DNA from: Clostridiaceae bacterium
Lineage (GTDB): Bacteria > Bacillota > Clostridia > Oscillospirales > Acutalibacteraceae
Length of the DNA stretch: 29,982 bases
Assembly (NCBI GenBank): GCA_016292785.1
Contig: JAEDFL010000025.1
Location: 1-29,982 of the forward strand
Direction: 5' to 3'
Shown in pieces: positions 24,450 through 29,982 of this stretch. Made by a program: the position numbers and the translations under genes. Within the stretch, counting starts at the first letter, position 1. Each line of letters begins with the position of its first letter. The notes under the pieces were generated by a model. The model made no database searches. It was not told where the DNA came from and worked only from the letters and a program-made list of their open reading frames with translations.

Positions 24450-25766
24450 TTATCCCTCCTGTTCTCCTAAAATTTTATCAAGCATTTCAAATCCGTCGTT
24501 TTCGACGGGAGTAACTTTAACATTCAGCTTTTGCGAAAGCTCCTCCACCGACATATCGTCAAGGAAGATATCCCGTTCATTCCTTAGCGAAACCGCAGGA
24601 ATCAGCAATTCGTCATAAAGGCTTGTGCCTTCAAGACCTGCGGCAATATCTCCGCCTGTCAGAAGTCCTGCAACGGTTATCCGCTCACCGAAAAGCCTGT
24701 TGGGTATCTTCACGACCTCAATATGGATGTTCGCAACCTTTTTTTCAACAGTCTTTGCAATGTATTCTATCAGCCTGAAGGCGGCGGCACCCGTTGCCAT
24801 TGTTATGCGGCGGTCTTTTTTGAGAGTATAGCCGTCGGGAATTTTCAGGATCGCTTCGTCAAATTCACTTTTCAGCAAAGTCCAAAGACCGACGCCGTTT
24901 TCAAGCTGGGCAAACTCGCCGTATCGGCTGTATTCCGGCATCGGAAGATCGGCGCTGAGATAGAACTCATCGGCGGCAAAAGCTATATTCATATTATTAT
25001 AACACATAAATTGAGAATTGTAACTATCAATTCTCGAAATTACGTCTAAAGATTGTTCTTTTGTAAAAGGATTAAGTCCCGTCAGACCGTCACGGTAGCA
25101 GGTAAGTCCCACGGGAACGGCGGCAATGCTCTGCACCGACGGGTAAAGCTTGCCCAGCTCCTCAAGGGAATAGGTCAGCTCGTCGCCGTCATTATAGCCG
25201 GGACAAAGCACAAGCTGGGTATTTATCTTGATACCTGCGTCGGCAAGCCTTTTTACATATTCAAGCACCTTGCCGGCACGCTTGTTACCCATCATTTTAA
25301 CCCTCAGCTCGGGATTCATCGTGTGAACGGAGATGTTGACGGGGCTGATGTGCATTTCAATAATCCTGTCAATATCCCTGTCAAAAAGATTTGTCAAGGT
25401 AATATAGTTTCCGAAAAGGAAAGACATTCGGGAATCGTCGTCCTTGAAATACAGGCTTTCACGAAGTCCTTTCGGGAGCTGGTCAATAAAGCAGAAAATG
25501 CAGTTGTTGGCACATCTTCTCTGCTTATCCATAAGATAGGTTTCAAATTCAAGTCCTGTTTCGCCGTCCTTCAGCCTGAGCGAAACAGTCCGTCTTTTGC
25601 CGTTCGGCTTTTCAATTACAAGCTCAGTTTCTTCGTCAAGGTAGAACTGATAATCCAAAACATCACGGATTTCATGACCGTTAACGCTTATCAGCTTGTC
25701 TCCGGCCTTAATAAAATGATGCGCCGCAGGCGAACGGCGTTGAACAGATGAAATTTTAACAGCCAT
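24450..25766 (-). CDS. DUF512 radical SAM protein with N-terminal PDZ
   Basis: A 438-residue protein of the conserved clostridial DUF512 family. Residues 1-70 form a PDZ-like domain (FIKAGDKLISVNGHEIRDVLDYQFYL). CANNCIFCFID supplies the cysteines Cys85, Cys89 and Cys92 for a radical-SAM-type 4Fe-4S cluster, and KDDDSRMSFLFGNYITLTNL follows. The C-terminal half is DUF512 proper (GVGLWTLLKSEFDEA, TGAAAF). The reaction and substrate are unknown. The gene is the first of the long minus-strand run and directly precedes der, a neighbourhood that suggests a link to ribosome maturation, but this is inference. GGGAGG precedes the ATG. Confidence 0.9.
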   Translation of the reverse strand: MAVKISSVQRRSPAAHHFIKAGDKLISVNGHEIRDVLDYQFYLDEETELVIEKPNGKRRTVSLRLKDGETGLEFETYLMDKQRRCANNCIFCFIDQLPKGLRESLYFKDDDSRMSFLFGNYITLTNLFDRDIDRIIEMHISPVNISVHTMNPELRVKMMGNKRAGKVLEYVKRLADAGIKINTQLVLCPGYNDGDELTYSLEELGKLYPSVQSIAAVPVGLTCYRDGLTGLNPFTKEQSLDVISRIDSYNSQFMCYNNMNIAFAADEFYLSADLPMPEYSRYGEFAQLENGVGLWTLLKSEFDEAILKIPDGYTLKKDRRITMATGAAAFRLIEYIAKTVEKKVANIHIEVVKIPNRLFGERITVAGLLTGGDIAAGLEGTSLYDELLIPAVSLRNERDIFLDDMSVEELSQKLNVKVTPVENDGFEMLDKILGEQEG

Positions 25767-25823
25767 AATAACCCTCCCTTTGGTTTATTTTGCTCCTGAG
25801 CCGAGCGGTTTAATATTAAAAGT

Positions 25824-25852
25824 TAAATATTTTAAAGCGTTATACACTTCAA
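25824..25852 (-). promoter_or_regulatory. Possible promoter of the DUF512-to-clpE run
   Basis: On the minus strand TTGAAG (25852-25847), a 17-base spacer and TATTTA (25829-25824) form a weak sigma-A-like promoter, about 58 bases before the first start codon. It adjoins the edge of the 107-bp repeat. Confidence 0.35.
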
Positions 25853-25862
25853 AGCTCTCGCC

Positions 25863-26133
25863 GCCAATATGTGTATATTGGCAAGGAAGCTTTGGGCTGT
25901 ATAACAGAAAAAGATCCGTTTTCACTTTTTGACGAGATATTTTTTCGTTAGAGCGTTCGGGGGTTCGAAGCCAATATGTGTATATTGGCAAGGGTGCTTT
26001 GGACGCTATAACGGAAAAAGATCCGTTTTCACTTTTTGACGAGAGATTTTTTCGTTAGAGCGTTCGGGGGTTCGAAGCCAATATGTGTATATTGGCGAGA
26101 ATCCCTCCGTACGCTATAACGGAAAAAGATCCG
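25863..26133. repeat. 107-bp tandem repeat with hairpin heads
   Basis: This fills most of the 441-base gap between the DUF512 gene and rpmF. Each unit begins with GCCAATAT-GTGT-ATATTGGC, a perfect 8-bp stem with a 4-base loop (25863-25882, 25970-25989, 26077-26096). The spacing is exactly 107 bases twice. Units 1 and 2 agree closely throughout, ending TTCGGGGGTTCGAA. Unit 3 is cut short near 26133, where the rpmF terminator begins. A second small hairpin, AACGGA-AAAAGA-TCCGTT, lies in the middle of unit 2, with a degenerate copy in unit 1. No reading frame with protein character spans it. It looks like a duplicated interspersed element. Confidence 0.8.
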
Positions 26134-26134
26134 T

Positions 26135-26185
26135 CAAAAAAAGTCAAAAAGGCAGAGAACGGACTGTAACGGTCCAATCTCTACC
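26135..26185 (-). terminator. Terminator of yceD-rpmF
   Basis: On the minus strand the arms (26185-26172 and 26164-26151) pair over 14 positions with two mismatches and one G-U. They are followed by CTTTTTGACTTTTTTT. It sits about 22 bases after the rpmF stop. Confidence 0.75.
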
Positions 26186-26207
26186 TTCTCCGTTTCATTG
26201 AAAAGAC

Positions 26208-26390
26208 TTATGCGTCCTTCTTGACAACCAGCTTGCCGTTGTAGTAACCGCATGCCGGGCATACTCTGTGAGCTCTCTTGTACTCACCGCACTGTGAACA
26301 CTTTACAAGTGCAGGTGCTTCCATCTTCCAAACGTTTGAACGTCTCTTGTCTCTTCTCGCCTTAGAAACTCTTCTCTTCGGTACTGCCAT
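26208..26390 (-). CDS. rpmF: 50S ribosomal protein L32 (zinc type)
   Basis: L32 is a small protein of the large ribosomal subunit. All 60 residues fit: MAVPKRRVSKARRDKRRSN at the start, then KCSQCGEYKRAHRVCPACGYY. Cys31, Cys34, Cys44 and Cys47 form a zinc ribbon, so this is the zinc-dependent version, often paired elsewhere in genomes with a zinc-free paralogue under zinc control. AGGAGG precedes the ATG. It is transcribed with yceD 33 bases upstream. The plsX/fab genes that commonly follow rpmF are not present here; a repeat region follows instead. Confidence 0.98.
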   Translation of the reverse strand: MAVPKRRVSKARRDKRRSNVWKMEAPALVKCSQCGEYKRAHRVCPACGYYNGKLVVKKDA

Positions 26391-26423
26391 TCTGAGCGCC
26401 TCCTTAATGCTGAATAATAATTC

Positions 26424-26927
26424 TTACTGATCTTCCTGTGTGAGCTGTAAAAGTGCGTCCCATCTGGGATCGTATTCCTTTTTGCAGTCGCACGGACCGT
26501 CATTTAAATCTTTGCCGCAACGGGGACAGATCCCGAGGCAGTCATCCCTGCACAACACCTTGGTAGGCAGGCTCAGGAGGATATCCTCCCGCACCAACGG
26601 TTCGGCATCGTATCGAAGCGAATCGACAACAATAAATTCGTCGTTATCCTCGTCGTTCAGCTCCGTGACAAGCACATGCTCGATCGGTGTTGAAAAGGTG
26701 CGGTCAAAGGAAGCCGCACATCTGTCACAGGTGAGATCGAGAGTAAACTCAGCTTTAGCCTTGATGCTGACAATACCAGTTGAGTTCCTTATCTCCCCCG
26801 TAACGTGAACGGGCGAACGAAAAGGTTTCCCACCGTAGATATCACAGTCGCTCATATCAACTGTAAAATCCAGCGGCAGTGCCGTGCCCTCGTTATTAAA
26901 GACAGGCTCAAGCTCAACAAAATACAT
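26424..26927 (-). CDS. DUF177 protein (YceD-like)
   Basis: A 167-residue protein of the DUF177/YceD family, nearly always encoded just before rpmF and implicated in 23S rRNA maturation in bacteria and plastids. LTCDRCAASFDRTFSTPIEHVLVTEL in the middle is the family core. The C-terminus is Cys-rich (CRDDCLGICPRCGKDLNDGPC) and ends with DPRWDALLQL, the typical tail. It shares a consensus promoter with rpmF. The ribosome binding site is GAGGTG, about eleven bases before ATG. Confidence 0.92.
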   Translation of the reverse strand: MYFVELEPVFNNEGTALPLDFTVDMSDCDIYGGKPFRSPVHVTGEIRNSTGIVSIKAKAEFTLDLTCDRCAASFDRTFSTPIEHVLVTELNDEDNDEFIVVDSLRYDAEPLVREDILLSLPTKVLCRDDCLGICPRCGKDLNDGPCDCKKEYDPRWDALLQLTQEDQ

Positions 26928-26961
26928 AAATACTCTTCACCTCAAATGTCATGCACCAAAC

Positions 26962-26990
26962 ATTATATAGTGAAATTCTTCGTTTGTCAA
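26962..26990 (-). promoter_or_regulatory. Consensus promoter of yceD-rpmF
   Basis: TTGACA (26990-26985), a 17-base spacer and TATAAT (26967-26962) on the minus strand are a perfect sigma-A consensus, as expected for a ribosomal protein operon. Confidence 0.9.
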
Positions 26991-27045
26991 TAACTAAAAA
27001 CACAAATTCCGATTCATTTTCCAAAAAAATCGAACTATTTAAGAA

Positions 27046-27378
27046 TCAATAATCGTTTTCCTGCCTTCTGACGAGAACCTGAATCATCTCATCAATAAGG
27101 CTGAGATTTTCGTCGCTGCAAAGCTTCAGATTCTCAATAAGCTTCTGAGGAACATCTGAGGTTCTTACCGTTCCGAGCAGGAAATAATCGGGTGAAGTGT
27201 TGAGAGAAATACAAAGTGTTGCAAAGGTCTCCAGGCTGGGAATAGACCAGCCTCTTTCGATACTTGAAAGATAATTGTTTGATAAGCCCGCCTTTTCCGC
27301 AAGCTCAAATTGTTTGAGTCCAAGCTCACGTCTGCGCTGAGCAAGTCTTGAACCGAGAAGTTTAAAATCAATATTCAT
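27046..27378 (-). CDS. XRE-family helix-turn-helix regulator
   Basis: A 110-residue DNA-binding protein. The first 70 residues form a Cro/C1-type domain: LGSRLAQRRRELGLKQFELAEKAGLS, recognition helix NNYLSSIERGWSIPSLETFATLC, then LNTSPDYFLLG. The remaining 40 residues (ENLKLCSDENLSLIDEMIQVLVRR) look helical and may dimerise. The start at 27378 is chosen because GAGGTG lies six bases upstream; the longer GTG start lies within that ribosome site. Its target is unknown. TGTATACACT lies just upstream (27420-27429), and TGTATATACACT occurs again at 27676-27687, so these may be operators. Confidence 0.9.
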   Translation of the reverse strand: MNIDFKLLGSRLAQRRRELGLKQFELAEKAGLSNNYLSSIERGWSIPSLETFATLCISLNTSPDYFLLGTVRTSDVPQKLIENLKLCSDENLSLIDEMIQVLVRRQENDY

Positions 27379-27810
27379 GTAAATCACCTCAGGACAATAA
27401 TAACTTTATTCACCAAAATTGTATACACTTTTATAATGATATTATTATTTGCAATTTAATTTTAATCCATAAATATGTATTTTTTATTAACTACTTGCTT
27501 TTTTGAGATTTTTTACATTTTAAAACATTTCTGCATTTTTTCTAAACGTTTTTGCATTGTTTATTGCAATTCTCCAATCTGAATGTTAAAATTTTATAAG
27601 GAGATCCGTATCTTTTGCCGGGGAAAGTTAAATATATTTTTCAAAAATGACTCCCCCAAGGATCATTTTAAATAATGTATATACACTCAGGGTTTTGGGT
27701 TCCTGCCAACCGACCGCAATTATCGTTTTGGCTCCTTGATTTATCCGACCGATAATGTATATGCTTATTAAAAAAGAAGCAGTTGTTTTAACGCAGCTGC
27801 TTCTTCTTTA
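27379..27810. other. 432-base non-coding region with hairpins and direct repeats
   Basis: AT-rich upstream region of the XRE regulator. From 27598 it becomes structured: AAGGAGAT-CCGT-ATCTTTT, the hairpin AAAATGA...TCATTTT (27644-27669), and direct repeats of TAATGTATAT (27673, 27753), GTTTTGG (27692, 27725) and CCGACCG (27710, 27745). The arms ATTATCG (27719-27725) and CGATAAT (27750-27756) are exact complements. No convincing reading frame is present. A small RNA or a regulatory repeat is possible. Confidence 0.45.
27775..27804 (-). terminator. Terminator of the lipoprotein gene
   Basis: AGAAGCAGTTG (27775-27785) and CAGCTGCTTCT (27794-27804) pair over 11 positions with one G-U and an 8-base loop. 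On the minus strand CTTCTTTTTTAAT follows. It lies just beyond the lipoprotein stop codon. Confidence 0.85.
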
Positions 27811-28293
27811 TTATTCAAAAATAAACCTCATTTTATCCGTTTCGATTTCAACAAGACTTCCGTCATCTTTATTTGATACGGCGTCACAGGATATTTCCGA
27901 GGTACGGTATTTCAACCGATACTTGCCTGAGTTCAGGACAGCCGACTCCGGCACAGTGTAGCACACGGTTTTCAGAATTTCGTAAAGCTCCATAAACGGA
28001 CAAAAACTTTTCGCCTGCTCAACCGTGTAGTTAAGCTTCATACCGCCATAGGAAACCGTACAACCGCTGTCGTCCTCGGTAAGTGTAACTCCCTCAAGCG
28101 GTGACAGCATATTCACGCTCATTACTCCCGTGTCGCTGTACTTCACCAGAGCCGAATAATCCGTTCCGTTATAGCTCACGCTGACCTTGCAGTCGGGTCT
28201 GAGAGGAGTTACCGCCTCTTTATTCACTTTCTTTCCGCACGAGGGCAGAATTACTAAAACCGCAGTCAGCAGTAAAACAAGGCTCTTTTTCAA
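27811..28293 (-). CDS. Predicted lipoprotein of unknown function
   Basis: A 160-residue exported protein. MKKSLVLLLTAVLVILPSC is a lipoprotein signal with the lipid-modified cysteine at 19. The proline at -2 of the cysteine is uncommon for a lipobox. The mature part is rich in beta-strand patterns (CKVSVSYNGTDYSALVKYSDTG, GCTVSYGGMKLNYTVE). I recognise no family. The start is TTG, with CGGAG seven bases upstream and overlapping nothing else. It follows nnr by 12 bases and is probably co-transcribed with it. The sequence AAATTTTGAA occurs twice across this junction, at the end of nnr and at this start. Confidence 0.75.
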   Translation of the reverse strand: MKKSLVLLLTAVLVILPSCGKKVNKEAVTPLRPDCKVSVSYNGTDYSALVKYSDTGVMSVNMLSPLEGVTLTEDDSGCTVSYGGMKLNYTVEQAKSFCPFMELYEILKTVCYTVPESAVLNSGKYRLKYRTSEISCDAVSNKDDGSLVEIETDKMRFIFE

Positions 28294-28305
28294 AATTTGC
28301 TCCGA

Positions 28306-29850
28306 TTATTCAAAATTTGAAAGAACCTCTGCCAGCTCGCCGATCATCTTTGTCGGAGTAACGCCGTGCATCGAATATTTTTTCCGGACATTATCTCCGC
28401 AAAGTCCGTGCACATACACGCCGGCAATCGTTGCGGACTGCAAGCTCATAGACTGACAAACAAAAGAGGAAATTATACCTGCCAAAACATCACCCGAACC
28501 GCCGGTTGCCATTCCCGCATTACCGGTGCGGTTTATGTACACACTGCCGGACGGACCTGCAACAACGGTATTTGATCCCTTGAGAACAAGCACACAGCCG
28601 TATTCCGTTGCAAAATTCCTTGCGACCGATATCCTGTTATTCTGAATCTCGGCAATGCTGAGTCCGGTCAGTCTCGCCATTTCTCCCGGATGAGGAGTCA
28701 GTATCAGCGGAGCAGAGGTTTCTTTCAATATATTTATATTAACCGAAACCGCATTTATTCCGTCCGCATCAAGAATGATAGGTTTTTTGACATTCAGCAG
28801 TATTTCTCTGACGAGCCTCACCGTGTCCTCGCACAGTCCGAGACCGCAGCCGAGAAGCACCGCCGTGGATTTTTCGGCAAGATCAATTATGTGTTGTATA
28901 TTGTCCGCCATGAGGAAGCCGTCCCTTGTTGACGTCATCGGATCCATCAGAGGTTCTGTCAGCTTTGAGGCTATTGCGGAATAAGCTGAGTCAGGGAACA
29001 CGCAGTCAACAATTCCCACTCCGCTCTCAACCGCCGCCTGTGCCGCCATAACAGCCGCACCCTGCATATTCCGGCTGCCCGCAACGCTCAGCAGTCTGCC
29101 GTAATCGCCCTTGTTTGTCACGGGATCTCTCGGCTTGAAAAAGCGTTTAATCTCATTGTGCTCGGCTGAGACAATAACATCCGAGCCAACTGCCTCATAG
29201 CATTTTTCGTCAATTCCAATGTCGATAAGCGACACTATGCCGCACTGATCCGACGCAGGCTTGAGAATATGCACAGGCTTATAGCAGGTTATTGCAAGGG
29301 TATAATCTGCCTTAAAAAAGTCAGATTTGATATCGCCGCTGTTGCCCTCAAGTCCGCTCGGAATGTCAACGGCAAATTTCTTCGCCCTCGACTTGGAAAT
29401 ATCGGCAAAGAATTTTGCAACCGTTTCGTTGATCTGACCGTGAAAGCCTATTCCGAAAACGCAGTCAACCACAGCTGCCGCACTCATACACGCCGAGACA
29501 CAGGCATCGTAGTTCTGGCTGAGATCGGATACAAGCACGGGCTTGTCTTCAAGAGCGGCATACATAATCTTCGACTCATATGCCGTCGGATATCCGCTCG
29601 TCAAGACAAGGCGGACTCCGTAGCCCTTGTCGCAGAGATTTTTTGCTATAACGAAGCCGTCTCCGCCGTTTTTGCCCGAACCGCAAAGCACGGCTACGGT
29701 CTTTGTCGCAGAGTTGACGCCGACTATCGCCGAATGAATTTTTTCGGCGCAGGCATTTCCTGCGTTCTCCATCATCTGAACATATGAAAGTCCGTTGACG
29801 TCCGCATTTTCTTCAATAACTCGCATCTGTTCGCAGGTGTAAATGAGCAT
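28306..29850 (-). CDS. nnr: Bifunctional NAD(P)H-hydrate epimerase / dehydratase
   Basis: This enzyme repairs damaged nicotinamide cofactors. The N-terminal YjeF-type domain (about 1-210) epimerises NAD(P)HX, with AVLCGSGKNGGDGFVIAKNL and FAVDIPSGLEGNSG. The C-terminal ribokinase-like domain (about 215-514) dehydrates the S form using ADP, with ILTPHPGEMARLTG, VLVLKGSNTVV and TGGSGDVLAGIISSF. The start at 29850 gives 514 residues, with AAGGAG seven bases upstream; an earlier in-frame ATG would add 35 unconserved residues. Such fusions are the usual bacterial form. A lipoprotein gene follows. Confidence 0.95.
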   Translation of the reverse strand: MLIYTCEQMRVIEENADVNGLSYVQMMENAGNACAEKIHSAIVGVNSATKTVAVLCGSGKNGGDGFVIAKNLCDKGYGVRLVLTSGYPTAYESKIMYAALEDKPVLVSDLSQNYDACVSACMSAAAVVDCVFGIGFHGQINETVAKFFADISKSRAKKFAVDIPSGLEGNSGDIKSDFFKADYTLAITCYKPVHILKPASDQCGIVSLIDIGIDEKCYEAVGSDVIVSAEHNEIKRFFKPRDPVTNKGDYGRLLSVAGSRNMQGAAVMAAQAAVESGVGIVDCVFPDSAYSAIASKLTEPLMDPMTSTRDGFLMADNIQHIIDLAEKSTAVLLGCGLGLCEDTVRLVREILLNVKKPIILDADGINAVSVNINILKETSAPLILTPHPGEMARLTGLSIAEIQNNRISVARNFATEYGCVLVLKGSNTVVAGPSGSVYINRTGNAGMATGGSGDVLAGIISSFVCQSMSLQSATIAGVYVHGLCGDNVRKKYSMHGVTPTKMIGELAEVLSNFE

Positions 29851-29863
29851 AATGAGTCTCCTT

Positions 29864-29982
29864 TTACCGTTTTGTAGGAATCGTTTTTCCGAATCGTGTA
29901 ATGACCTGTCCCCTCGCCGACTTGAATAAGGGGAAGCCTTGCATAGTTTCATCAAATTTTAAAGTTTTACCGTCTGAAGTCT
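29864..29982 (-). CDS. Possible 3' end of a gene running off the window
   Basis: On the minus strand a frame open from the window edge encodes 39 codons ending in TAA (29866-29864), 13 bases before the nnr start. The residues read TSDGKTLKFDETMQGFPLFK and continue to a basic end, TIPTKR. I do not recognise a family. The short spacing to nnr would suit an operon, but the stretch is too short to prove coding. Confidence 0.3.
   Translation of the reverse strand, partial: TSDGKTLKFDETMQGFPLFKSARGQVITRFGKTIPTKR

Noticed and set aside
25053..25751. Plus-strand frame of 232 codons opposite the DUF512 gene
   Set aside because: It is antisense to the radical SAM cysteine motif and PDZ region, which are clearly conserved.
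25863..26133. CRISPR array or tRNA-like element
   Set aside because: The period of 107 bases with conserved sequence throughout is unlike repeat-spacer structure. GGGGGTTCGAA recalls a tRNA T-loop, but the following GCCAA cannot pair with GGGGG.
27648..27740. Plus-strand frame of 30 codons starting MTPPRIILNN
   Set aside because: No ribosome binding site lies before the ATG; the AAGGAG at 27598 is far too distant, and the frame crosses the hairpins and direct repeats.

Overview
The window looks like a stretch of core chromosome from a Gram-positive, anaerobic-type member of the Bacillota, most likely class Clostridia and probably near Ruminococcus/Oscillospiraceae. The reasons are moderate GC, strong AGGAGG-type ribosome binding sites, use of TTG and GTG starts, TTGACA/TATAAT promoters, an ECF vitamin transporter, a C-type (zinc) L32, WalJ/RlmH, and an EndoA-type MazF. 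The genus is an inference and was not tested by any search. No rRNA, tRNA, prophage, insertion sequence or CRISPR array is visible.

Layout. 1-3062: an intergenic palindromic repeat and a heptamer array, then a Gfo/Idh/MocA oxidoreductase (-) whose promoter sits in a 13-bp perfect inverted repeat, a nucleoside hydrolase (+) and a DUF421 membrane protein (-). 3155-6092: murA (+) with a clear promoter and terminator, then walJ-like hydrolase and rlmH, overlapping by one base. 6137-10127: an acyl-CoA synthetase-like enzyme (-), a YgjV-type membrane protein (-) and a divergent, AT-rich polytopic membrane protein of DUF6056 type (+). 10144-10491: an EndoA/MazF toxin-family RNase with no visible antitoxin.

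25766 down to 10714 is one almost gapless run of 15 minus-strand genes: DUF512 radical SAM protein, der, ruvC, ruvA, ruvB, glmM, a SAM methyltransferase, ecfA1, ecfA2, ecfT, truA, a DUF5711 protein, cvpA, pgsA and a ClpE-like unfoldase. It ends in a strong terminator. It combines ribosome assembly, Holliday-junction processing, cell-wall precursor synthesis, vitamin uptake, tRNA modification, phospholipid synthesis and protein quality control. Several junctions are 1-4 base overlaps, so translation is probably coupled.

25767-29982: a gap holding a 107-bp tandem repeat, then yceD-rpmF (-) with a consensus promoter and terminator, a small XRE regulator (-), a 430-base non-coding region with direct repeats and hairpins, a lipoprotein (-), the NAD(P)HX repair enzyme nnr (-), and possibly the tail of another gene at the window edge.

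Nothing here is a clear new defence or biosynthetic system. The items most worth checking are the non-coding ones (107-bp repeat, 27.6-27.8 kb structured region, 1273-1313 operator-like repeat) and the AT-rich DUF6056 gene.
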